Assembly (NCBI GenBank): GCA_910578235.1
Contig: CAJTPP010000029.1
Location: 15,440-26,083 of the forward strand
DNA from: an uncultured Clostridia bacterium
Lineage (GTDB): Bacteria > Bacillota > Clostridia > UBA1381
Direction of reading: 5' to 3'
DNA length: 10,644 nucleotides
Under the pieces are notes generated by a model that searched no databases, was not told the DNA's origin, and saw nothing but the letters and a program-made list of their open reading frames with translations. Shown piece after piece: positions 1 through 7,401 of this stretch; position 1 is the stretch's first letter, and each line of letters starts with the position of its first letter. A program made the translations under genes and the position numbers.

Positions 1-1496
1 TGATGTTGAGCGGCTGCGGCCCGCAGAAAGTGGAAAACAGCGCTGATGAACAGGTAACGCTGAAATGGGTATTCTTAGGACCCGGCGAGCAGCGTGACTC
101 GCAAAAGGTATGGGATAAGTTCAACGAGGAACTGGCAAATTATCTTCCGAACACAACGGTTGATTTTGAGTGTATCAGCTCAACTGACTATGCTGAGAAG
201 TGGAAGCTTGCCAGCGCGTCCCAGGAGGATCTTGATATTGTATGGCACGGCTGGATGATCCCTTATGCCAGCGAGGTAAAGAAAGGCTCTTATATGGAGC
301 TTGACGAGCTTATTGACGAGTATGCTCCTAAGATTAAGGAGGAAATCCCTGAGGTTATCATGGATAAACAGCGTGTTGACGGAAAATTGTACAGTATTCC
401 GTGTATGCAGCAGATGGTGTCGTATGTGACATCGCTTGATTTCCCGATTGATCTTTATGAAAAGTATAAGGATAAGATCAATCCTGAGGAGCTTTCGGCG
501 TTCTTCTCGGCGAAAGAGACAATGGATAAAGAATCATGGGATAAGATTGAGGAATATATAAAGCTTTTGAAGGACGGCGGAGATCTTCCGAGAGGCGTAT
601 TCGGTTTCCAGTCTCATGTTGAAAAAGGTTATGAGTGGATTTCCGATCCGTATAAGGTAAAGGCCAAGGGTGATGACTATACACCGATTAACCTGTACAG
701 AACACCTGAATACAAGACGTTTGTAGAGGTATACGCGGACTGGTTCCAGAAGGGATATATCAGAAAGGATGTTCTTACAGCTGAAAATGTCGGCACAGAA
801 GATTATGACGTAAAGGGCGGAGTAAACTATCTTGTAGGTCAGGGCTATATGCCGACACAGTCTGAAATTGACACGAAAAAGGCTTCCGGTTCAACGGCGT
901 ATGTAAAGATCCCGTTTGATGACAATCATTATATACCATATATGGCTTCAGCGTCAAATACAGCAATATCAGTGAATTCAAAGCATCCTGAACGCGCAAT
1001 GCAGCTTATGGCGCTTATGAATACGGAAGAAGGTAAGGATTTGTATAATCTTCTTACATTCGGTATTGAGGGCGAGCACTATACAAAGGTAAATGAAAAT
1101 GAAATCCAGCCTATCGGTTATACATCACAGCCAACATCTGAAAGCCCTTACGGACAATTCAGATTTGCTACAGGAAATTCCTTTAACGGATATGAAATCT
1201 ATATGGAGGACAAAAATCCTATATATGAGAACGAGTTCATCAAGAAAATAAATGAAGAAGCGGCTCCGTCAAAGATGAGAGGCTTTACGCTTGACACAGA
1301 TCCTATTAAAATGGAGCTTGCCCAGGTAACGGCTGTAGTAGGCGAGTACAAAAAATCATTAAATTCAGGCGCGGCTGCCGATCCTATGGGACTGTATGAA
1401 GAATTTCAGCAGAAACTTATAGCGGCGGGTGATGATAAAATTGTAGAGGAAATTCAGCGTCAGATTGATGAATGGCGCGCAGGTCAGGCACAGTAA
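1..1496 (+). CDS. ABC transporter sugar-binding lipoprotein with DUF3502-type C-terminus (5' partial)
   Basis: This is the extracellular substrate-binding component of an ABC importer, probably for an oligosaccharide. The first visible residues, MLSGCG, contain a lipobox (L-S-G-C, Cys codon at 15-17). The hydrophobic signal peptide before it must lie outside the window, so the Met at base 3 is internal and the gene is cut at the left edge. About 490 residues of mature lipoprotein follow, the normal size for family 1 (MalE-like) binding proteins. The last 130 or so residues, including GFTLDTDPIK, an ADPMGLYEEF segment and the ending RQIDEWRAG, match the DUF3502 tail of Firmicutes LipO-like proteins. 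In that group the two permeases (LplB/YtcP type) usually precede the binding protein, so they may lie just upstream; no ATPase or permease is in the window. The stop is TAA at 1494-1496, and the next gene starts 23 bases later with no terminator between, so the two are probably co-transcribed. The ligand cannot be read from the sequence. Confidence 0.9.
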   Translation, partial: MLSGCGPQKVENSADEQVTLKWVFLGPGEQRDSQKVWDKFNEELANYLPNTTVDFECISSTDYAEKWKLASASQEDLDIVWHGWMIPYASEVKKGSYMELDELIDEYAPKIKEEIPEVIMDKQRVDGKLYSIPCMQQMVSYVTSLDFPIDLYEKYKDKINPEELSAFFSAKETMDKESWDKIEEYIKLLKDGGDLPRGVFGFQSHVEKGYEWISDPYKVKAKGDDYTPINLYRTPEYKTFVEVYADWFQKGYIRKDVLTAENVGTEDYDVKGGVNYLVGQGYMPTQSEIDTKKASGSTAYVKIPFDDNHYIPYMASASNTAISVNSKHPERAMQLMALMNTEEGKDLYNLLTFGIEGEHYTKVNENEIQPIGYTSQPTSESPYGQFRFATGNSFNGYEIYMEDKNPIYENEFIKKINEEAAPSKMRGFTLDTDPIKMELAQVTAVVGEYKKSLNSGAAADPMGLYEEFQQKLIAAGDDKIVEEIQRQIDEWRAGQAQ

Positions 1497-1519
1497 AAAT
1501 TACTGAAGGAGAATAAAAA

Positions 1520-4408
1520 ATGGCACATAGATTTAGCAAAGCAGCGGCGGCTGTGCTTGCGGCGGCAGTAATGCTGCAGTCAAGCGGTCTCGCCGCAATA
1601 ACGAGAGAGACGGAGTTTTCCGATCTTTCAAATCATTGGTCAAAATCTATTATGATGCGTCTTAACGGATATGGTGTAATAGGCGGATATGATGACGGAA
1701 CTATACGCCCCAATTCATATGTAAGCGTTGCCGAGTTTCTGACAATGGCAGCAAAAGCGCTGGGATTTACGGCAGAGGCCGGGGAAGGCTACTGGGCTAC
1801 GCCATATATTCAGAAGGCTGTGGAACTGGAACTTATTGAGCCAAATGAGTATTCGGATTATGACGCGCCTATAAGCAGAAGTCAGGCCGCTAAGATAGCG
1901 GCAAATTCGCTGTCAGACACAAACGTAGCCGATGAAACGGCAGTTAAGGCGAAAATTTATGACTATGCGGAGATAGAGGAACAATATAAACCGTATGTTA
2001 TTGTCGCTTATGACAAGAAGATAGTAAACGGTAATCACGATAACTGTTTTGAACCGCTAAGATATATTACAAGAGCGGAAGCGGGCGTAATTGTAGGCCG
2101 TCTGATTGATAAAAACGGCGGTATCCAGCTCCCGAGCGGCGGAGGAAACGGCGAAGGCAACAAAGGCGGAGACGTTACAGCGTCGGCAAAGCTGTATGTT
2201 GCTCCTAACGGAAACGACAGCAATGACGGAAGCGAGAGCGCGCCTTTTGCTACTGTTCAGAAGGCTAAAGAGACCATACGCAATATGAATTCGGCGAATG
2301 CCCTGCCAAACGGCGGTGTCACGGTATATCTTCGCGGCGGCACGTATTATATGGATGAAGGTATGACATTTACTAAAGAAGATTCAGGAAAAGAAGGCAG
2401 CGTAATTACATATACCGCATATCCGGGTGAGGATGTTACCATTTCAGGTCAGATTCCTCTGGAAAAGAGCTGGTTTAAGCCCGCTGACGATGAAGCCAAG
2501 AAGATTATGCTGGATAAGAAAGCGGCGGATAAGGTGCTCATGGCGGATCTGAAAGAACATGGTATTACTGATTACGGTGAGATGAGCACGCGCGGTTATC
2601 ATTACTTTAATAAGGGACGCTATGCGCAGGCTGAGCTTATTGTAAATGATGAAAATCAGACGCTTGCGCGTTATCCGAACAGCGGATCAATGTCTGTTCC
2701 GACAGACAATGTTGACGCTGACAGCTTTGGCTTCAAGTACACTGACGACAGAGTATCTCAATGGAAGAATGCCAAGGATGCGTATATTGTGGGTACAATT
2801 TCAATTAACTATGAGAATAACACATATCCGATTGAAAAAATTGATCCGTCCAAAAAGCTTCTCACTATCAAAGAGGGACGTATAAATACCTATTATACGA
2901 ACGGCTGGTTCTTTGGTGAGAATTTGCTTGAAGAACTTGATACGGAAGGCGAGTATTATATTGACCGTGAGAACGGTAAGCTGTATTACTACGCTCCGTC
3001 TGATTTCACAAGCGGAAATTATGACATCGGATTGTCAAACCTAAAGACGCCGGTATTTAATTTCAACGGCGCTGAATACATCAGTGTAAGCAACATAACA
3101 ATGAAGGGCGGACGCGGTTATGCGGTGCTTGGAACAAGCGCGGGCTATTCTATTCCGAGCTTTAAGGAATGGATGGTTGATATACGCGGAGCGGACGTAA
3201 ACGGAGATAACTTTAAAAAGGGTTCAGGATCATCGGTGTACATTGCCGATCTTGACAAATACACAGACGCGCAGGTATTCCCCGGCCATGTCTGGGATGG
3301 TTTTGTCGACGAGGGTGACGGCGTAAATCACATCGACGTAAAGAACTGTAACATCTTCAATTTCGGTTCCGGCGCTATCATTATGAACGGAACAAGCGTT
3401 CATCTTGACAGTAACCATATAAGAAATATAGGCGGTACCGCATTGTATCTGCGGGGCGGAGATCTTGAAACGCTTACTCCGAGTGATAATGAGATCATGA
3501 ACAACAATATTCACAGAGTAGGATATTTGCAGAAGGCGTATGTGCCGGCTATAGCGATGCACGGCGTGGGAATACACGTTGCGTATAACGATCTGTATGA
3601 CGCGCCGCACTGTATATTCAATTACCACGGAAATGATCACGTTATTGAATATAACAAAATCCATGACGCTGTTAAGGAATGTCTGGATATGGACGCTATC
3701 TATACGAGAAACGAGTATATGCCGCAGTGGCGGGGAAGCGTTATAAAGAACAATTATATTTATAATATCGGTATTTATCCTGTAGGAGAATATAAGAAGC
3801 AGCTTAATGTTTCGGGTATAAGAACAGATAACTACGGCCATGCTTTGCAGATTTACAATAACGTATTCGCAAATATAGGTTCTGATAACGCGAATAATGT
3901 TATTGGCGTAACAGCGCAAGGTAACAGAAATATGCTAAAGGGCAATATATTTGTCGATTGTAGTGCGACATTCCTCGGCTGGAATACATATTCGGCGGGC
4001 GCGACATGGGATATGACAAAGACAGAGGAAAAGGAAAGAGTAGAGCTTGCGGCAAAATATGCGGCAAATCCGGTATTCGCAGAAAAATATCCGGAGCTTG
4101 CGACATTTAAAGACGAGTATTATAAGTCTGTCGCAACAAATGTCTTTGATGAAAATCTTGTTGTAAATATCAAGTTCAAGCTGAGCCAGAATAACGGAAC
4201 GGTTAATCCGCAGTCTACGCGCGGAGCGCCTGAACTGATCAACGGTACAAACAACTATGTAACAACTACAGATCCGGGCTTTACAGATTATGAGAACGGA
4301 GATTATTCATTAAAGTCAGACAGTGAGGTATTTAAGAATATACCTGAATTCCAAAATGTTGATATGAGCAAAATGGGTAATAACGCGCCCGTAGGCCCTT
4401 CAAAATAA
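1520..4408 (+). CDS. SLH-anchored, secreted right-handed beta-helix protein (putative polysaccharide-active enzyme)
   Basis: A 962-residue surface protein. Residues 1-26 form a signal peptide (basic MAHRFSK, then an Ala-rich core, cleavage near GLAA). Three SLH domains follow at about 31-82, 88-132 and 143-196; the first shows HWSKSIM and GGYDDGTIRPN, and the third ends ITRAEAGVIVGRLID. They should hold the protein on secondary cell-wall polymer. A Gly-rich linker (about 204-218) leads to LYVAPNGNDSNDG (225-237), the usual opening of DUF1565-type beta-helix proteins, and then a long beta-helix with repeated N-x-I coil motifs to about residue 930. Residues 694-730 (DAPHCIF, GNDHVIEYNKIHD, DMDAIYTR) resemble a block I associate with GH141-like beta-helix glycosidases, rich in His, Asp and Glu; this family assignment is from memory and uncertain. 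A ribosome binding site AAGGAG (1506-1511) lies 8 bases before the ATG. A terminator follows the stop. It could be a lyase, a glycosidase or a glycan-binding scaffold. Confidence 0.88.
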   Translation: MAHRFSKAAAAVLAAAVMLQSSGLAAITRETEFSDLSNHWSKSIMMRLNGYGVIGGYDDGTIRPNSYVSVAEFLTMAAKALGFTAEAGEGYWATPYIQKAVELELIEPNEYSDYDAPISRSQAAKIAANSLSDTNVADETAVKAKIYDYAEIEEQYKPYVIVAYDKKIVNGNHDNCFEPLRYITRAEAGVIVGRLIDKNGGIQLPSGGGNGEGNKGGDVTASAKLYVAPNGNDSNDGSESAPFATVQKAKETIRNMNSANALPNGGVTVYLRGGTYYMDEGMTFTKEDSGKEGSVITYTAYPGEDVTISGQIPLEKSWFKPADDEAKKIMLDKKAADKVLMADLKEHGITDYGEMSTRGYHYFNKGRYAQAELIVNDENQTLARYPNSGSMSVPTDNVDADSFGFKYTDDRVSQWKNAKDAYIVGTISINYENNTYPIEKIDPSKKLLTIKEGRINTYYTNGWFFGENLLEELDTEGEYYIDRENGKLYYYAPSDFTSGNYDIGLSNLKTPVFNFNGAEYISVSNITMKGGRGYAVLGTSAGYSIPSFKEWMVDIRGADVNGDNFKKGSGSSVYIADLDKYTDAQVFPGHVWDGFVDEGDGVNHIDVKNCNIFNFGSGAIIMNGTSVHLDSNHIRNIGGTALYLRGGDLETLTPSDNEIMNNNIHRVGYLQKAYVPAIAMHGVGIHVAYNDLYDAPHCIFNYHGNDHVIEYNKIHDAVKECLDMDAIYTRNEYMPQWRGSVIKNNYIYNIGIYPVGEYKKQLNVSGIRTDNYGHALQIYNNVFANIGSDNANNVIGVTAQGNRNMLKGNIFVDCSATFLGWNTYSAGATWDMTKTEEKERVELAAKYAANPVFAEKYPELATFKDEYYKSVATNVFDENLVVNIKFKLSQNNGTVNPQSTRGAPELINGTNNYVTTTDPGFTDYENGDYSLKSDSEVFKNIPEFQNVDMSKMGNNAPVGPSK

Positions 4409-4425
4409 TTTGGATATTTAAATGA

Positions 4426-4471
4426 GGGGATACCTGCGGCATATCATGTGCCGCAGGTGATACCCTTTTTT
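4426..4471 (+). terminator. Rho-independent terminator after the SLH gene
   Basis: The perfect 10-bp stem ACCTGCGGCA (4432-4441) / TGCCGCAGGT (4449-4458) is extended by one G-T pair around a five-base loop, and at its base by AT/AT and GGG/CCC pairing with two single-base bulges. Six T residues follow directly (4466-4471). It starts 18 bases after the SLH gene stop codon and ends 32 bases before the next ATG. It may end the upstream transcript fully, or act as a partial terminator that lowers expression of the intracellular enzymes relative to the binding protein and surface protein. Confidence 0.88.
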
Positions 4472-4503
4472 AAACAAAAAAGCAGTAAGGAAGGAAAAGC
4501 AAA

Positions 4504-6651
4504 ATGAATTATAAGGTTTTAAAGAACGGAGAACAGCTCGCGGTACAGAGCTGCGGAGTTTATCCCAGACCGTATAACTGTGATGAGGTTATGGAATATG
4601 TAATGTTTACGGCAGAAGCGGGAACAGAGCTTGTAATAGAATCGGAGACGGAAATTCAATCGGCGGTTATACGTCCGCTGAGCGCAAATATACCGTTTGA
4701 GATAAGCTTCGGAAAAATAATTGTCACTATAGACCGTCCTGTAAAACTTTCTGTTGAAATCAACGGAAGCAGTGATAATAATCTAATGATTTTTGCGCAT
4801 TCAGAGGAAAAAGCGGTTGAAGAAAGCGGTCATTATATAAGAATAGAAAAAGGCGGTCAGCGTACAGGCACACTTCTTATTGACAAGGATAATACCACTG
4901 TTTATATAGAAGAAGGTGCTGTCTTATACGGAAATATTATCGCGGATAATTGTGAAAATATAACCGTATGCGGACGAGGCAGGATATGTATGGAACGATA
5001 TACATATGAAATGCGGCCGAGTTTCGCAAGAAGTATAGATATAAGAAACTGTCGTAATGTTTCGGTCAGAGATATTATAATTGATGATAGTAACGACTGG
5101 AGTATGAGAATAACGGGATGCGATGATGTTGATATTTCAAATGTCAAAATATTCGGACGCCGCGGCAATTCCGACGGTATTGATATATGCGGTTCCCGTA
5201 ATGTGACGGTATCTGATATTTTCACAAGAGTATGGGATGACTCGTTTGTTGTAAAGGCGCTGGACACTGGTAATTCGGAGAATATTTTATTTAAGGACTC
5301 CGTATTATGGAATGATTTTGCAAGACCGATTGAGGTTGGCGTTGAGCTTCGCGCGGATAAAGTAAGAAATGTACGCTTTGAGAATATAGATATTATTCAT
5401 TCTACAACAGGCTATCCGCTTATGGGTATACATCACGGCGACCGCGCGGAGGTGTCTGATATAGTGTTTAACAATATCAGGATAGAAGATGCGCCGGGAG
5501 CGCAGCTTTTTGATATCCGTATAGCCGATTCTGTGTGGAGCAGAGATACCCGTATGGGAAATATACATGACATTACATTTTCTAATATTAATTATATCGG
5601 AGCGGATAATAGTGATATTATGCTCTCTAATTCAAGGATTGAAGGATTTAGCAGCGAACATGATATTAAAAATGTAAAATTTCATAATGTCATTATCAGA
5701 GGAAGAACGGCACTGAACACAAAAGAGCTTGGGCTTGATGTTTATGAATATGCGGAGGGTATTTCGGTTTCTGCTGATAAATCAGAAAGAGAGGCGTTAA
5801 TTGTATCCTGCGATATGAAAGTGAAAAAAGCGTTTGAAGCGGACGGGTCGGGCCGTTACAGAGGAAGCGTTTGTGTGACGATCCGTAATGATAATAAGGA
5901 GATTATGGAAGGCTCGTCAACTTTAGCGGTATCGCCTAAGAATACTGAAAGAGAGTGTGCGTTTAAATATAAGCTTCATAGCGGCGAAAGCGCGGAATAT
6001 GAATTTGATTTTACGCTGCAGGCGGGTAAATATGTGTTCTATTTAAAGAATGATAAGAATGAGATAGAAAATAAGGTATTGTTCGCCGGGCTTGAAATGC
6101 TTATAGTGACGGATACAGATATAAATGAAACTGCGGAATACAGCTTTGTAAATTATTATAATGTAAATGATATGTGTGTAAAATTTGCGGTTCAGAATGA
6201 CGAGCTTGTCATTCAAAATACAAGTAATAATTCGGCTGAATTTGTATTATATACCGCGATGCCGGCAGATATGACGGAAGGCGAGGTTGTTTTCTCGGCC
6301 GAGGAAACAGATTTTGGCGAGGTGTGCGCTCTGGTAAACAGGAACAATGAGCTTGTGTGCGCCCCGCAGCTTCGCTGTCCTGCTGAGATTACATATGTAT
6401 TCAGAAATGAGCCTAAAGTAAAGGAAATAATTAAGACTCCATTTAAACTCGGAGTGAATGAGACTGCAAGCTTTTCTTTTGCAAGACTCGGAATTGATAA
6501 AAATGCCTGTGCTTTTCTGATGGAATTGGCGGCAGACATAGATAAAACAGCAGGTCTGAGATATCCGTACACATTATTTCATTCAACAATGCCGGAAAAA
6601 ACGGCGCATATGTATGGAAAGGTAAAAATAATTAAAAGAGGAGAAGTATAA
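4504..6651 (+). CDS. GH28-like (polygalacturonase-type) beta-helix protein, cytoplasmic
   Basis: A 715-residue protein with no signal peptide or membrane segment, so it should act inside the cell. Residues about 1-100 are an N-terminal beta domain. Residues about 120-400 are a right-handed beta-helix of the pectin-lyase fold with many N-V-x-x-x-D/N-I coils. Within it, NSDGID (222-227) and WDDSF (244-248) match the NTD and DD signatures of GH28 polygalacturonases, and the spacing D224 to D245/D246 (21-22 residues) is the family spacing. The usual G-H-G and R-I-K motifs after them are not seen; instead there is ARPIEVGVELRA (273-284) and GIHHGDRAE (308-316), so catalysis or substrate probably differ. 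Residues about 420-715 look beta-rich and I cannot assign them; GH28 enzymes are usually 350-500 residues. A ribosome binding site AAGGAAGGA (4487-4495) precedes the ATG by 8 bases. The stop shares one base with the start of the esterase gene. Glycoside hydrolase on imported uronate oligosaccharides is the best guess. Confidence 0.8.
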   Translation: MNYKVLKNGEQLAVQSCGVYPRPYNCDEVMEYVMFTAEAGTELVIESETEIQSAVIRPLSANIPFEISFGKIIVTIDRPVKLSVEINGSSDNNLMIFAHSEEKAVEESGHYIRIEKGGQRTGTLLIDKDNTTVYIEEGAVLYGNIIADNCENITVCGRGRICMERYTYEMRPSFARSIDIRNCRNVSVRDIIIDDSNDWSMRITGCDDVDISNVKIFGRRGNSDGIDICGSRNVTVSDIFTRVWDDSFVVKALDTGNSENILFKDSVLWNDFARPIEVGVELRADKVRNVRFENIDIIHSTTGYPLMGIHHGDRAEVSDIVFNNIRIEDAPGAQLFDIRIADSVWSRDTRMGNIHDITFSNINYIGADNSDIMLSNSRIEGFSSEHDIKNVKFHNVIIRGRTALNTKELGLDVYEYAEGISVSADKSEREALIVSCDMKVKKAFEADGSGRYRGSVCVTIRNDNKEIMEGSSTLAVSPKNTERECAFKYKLHSGESAEYEFDFTLQAGKYVFYLKNDKNEIENKVLFAGLEMLIVTDTDINETAEYSFVNYYNVNDMCVKFAVQNDELVIQNTSNNSAEFVLYTAMPADMTEGEVVFSAEETDFGEVCALVNRNNELVCAPQLRCPAEITYVFRNEPKVKEIIKTPFKLGVNETASFSFARLGIDKNACAFLMELAADIDKTAGLRYPYTLFHSTMPEKTAHMYGKVKIIKRGEV
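6637..6643 (+). promoter_or_regulatory. Ribosome binding site for the esterase gene, inside the preceding gene
   Basis: AGAGGAG lies 7 bases before the ATG at 6651 and within the last codons of the GH28-like gene. It supports the 1-base overlap start (TAATG) and suggests translational coupling. Confidence 0.75.
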
Positions 6652-7313
6652 TGTTAAAAATATTATTTCAGGGCGATTCTCTTACGGATTGCGGCAGAGA
6701 CAGAACAGGGAATAATCCTGTGCAGGCTTATGGATACGGCTATGTTAATCTGATTGCGTCGAGACTTTTGTGTGATTATCCCGGCACTCTTATATGGAAC
6801 AGAGCGTATAACGGAAGCAGAATTGCGGATACCTATAGCAGGTGGATAGAGGACGCGCTTAATGTTGACTGCAATATTATGAGCATACTGAGCGGTGTGA
6901 ATGATATAGGTTTTGCTATTCGTATGAACCAGGGCGCGGACGCAAAGAAATTCAGAAAGATATACAAGATGATGCTTGACGAGGCTATGGAAAAGAAGCC
7001 CGATTTAAAGCTTGTTATCGGGGAGCCGTTTCTGTTTAAAATTACAAATAATACTCCTGAGCTTGGCCGTGATATTGTGGCGGACTGGGATGTATGGAGC
7101 GGACAGCTTGACGAGAGACGTGAAATTGTACGCGAAATAGCAAGGGAATACAATGCGGTGTTTGTACCGTACTACGAGCGTTTTCAGGAGGCTTTAAAAA
7201 CAGCTCCGCCCGAGCACTGGTCTGTAGATTGTATCCACGCGACAAACGCGGGACATGAAATTATGGCTCGCGCATGGCTTGACTGCGTGCAAAAAGCGGG
7301 TATGATAAAATAA
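6651..7313 (+). CDS. SGNH/GDSL hydrolase, probable carbohydrate esterase
   Basis: A 220-residue cytoplasmic serine esterase of the GDSL-lipase_2-like SGNH superfamily. All four signature blocks are visible: block I GDSLTD (8-13, nucleophile S10), block II NGSRI (G55), block III GVNDIG (82-87, N84), and block V DCIHAT (D193 and H196 as the Asp-x-x-His pair) followed by N-A-G-H. The length is typical and there is no signal peptide. It lies in a run of polysaccharide genes and overlaps the GH28-like gene by one base. Removal of acetyl or other acyl groups from imported oligosaccharides, which would otherwise block the glycosidases or lyases, is the likely job; this follows from context, not from a specificity motif. 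It does not look like a classical CE12 rhamnogalacturonan acetylesterase, in which block III is usually of the form G-H-N-D. The stop is TAA at 7311-7313, and no terminator follows. Confidence 0.88.
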   Translation: MLKILFQGDSLTDCGRDRTGNNPVQAYGYGYVNLIASRLLCDYPGTLIWNRAYNGSRIADTYSRWIEDALNVDCNIMSILSGVNDIGFAIRMNQGADAKKFRKIYKMMLDEAMEKKPDLKLVIGEPFLFKITNNTPELGRDIVADWDVWSGQLDERREIVREIAREYNAVFVPYYERFQEALKTAPPEHWSVDCIHATNAGHEIMARAWLDCVQKAGMIK

Positions 7314-7339
7314 ACTATATAGGTATAAAAACAAACTAT
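7312..7339 (+). repeat. Short direct repeat AAACTAT, 21 bases apart, upstream of a promoter
   Basis: AAACTAT occurs at 7312-7318 and again at 7333-7339, a start-to-start spacing of 21 bases or two helical turns. The second copy abuts the -35 element of the promoter candidate at 7339-7366. This arrangement is typical of half-sites for an AraC-type activator or response regulator. The copies are short and AT-rich, and could be chance. Confidence 0.3.
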
Positions 7340-7366
7340 TGAAAAAATGAAATTCAGATATATAAT
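7339..7366 (+). promoter_or_regulatory. Candidate sigma-A promoter for the heparinase-like gene
   Basis: TTGAAA (7339-7344) and a perfect TATAAT (7361-7366) are separated by 16 bases. Transcription would start near 7373-7375, giving a leader of about 27 bases that ends with the AGGAG ribosome binding site (7390-7394). It lies in the only substantial gap on this side of the terminator (7314-7401) and would allow the lyase and oxidoreductase genes to be expressed separately from the upstream pair. The region is AT-rich, so a chance match is possible. Confidence 0.55.
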
Positions 7367-7401
7367 ATGTGTTAGTAAAATAAGTTTATAGGAGCGTTGT
7401 A

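Noticed and set aside
3..17. ATG at base 3 as the true start of the binding protein
   Set aside because: It would put the lipobox Cys at residue 5 with no signal peptide before it. A lipoprotein needs a hydrophobic segment upstream, so the gene must begin outside the window.
3230..3919. Open frame of 229 codons on the minus strand inside the SLH gene
   Set aside because: It lies wholly within a well-supported beta-helix coding region. Its translation is Ile/Val/Arg/Ser-rich, as expected from the reverse complement of Asn/Asp/Tyr-rich coils, and shows no domain.
4409..4425. AT-rich TATTTAAAT stretch as a -10 element for the GH28-like gene
   Set aside because: No reasonable -35 element lies upstream, and a transcript from here would run straight into the terminator hairpin.
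4902..5267. Minus-strand open frame opposite the GH28-like motifs
   Set aside because: It is a shadow of the NSDGID and WDDSF coding region, with no motif of its own.
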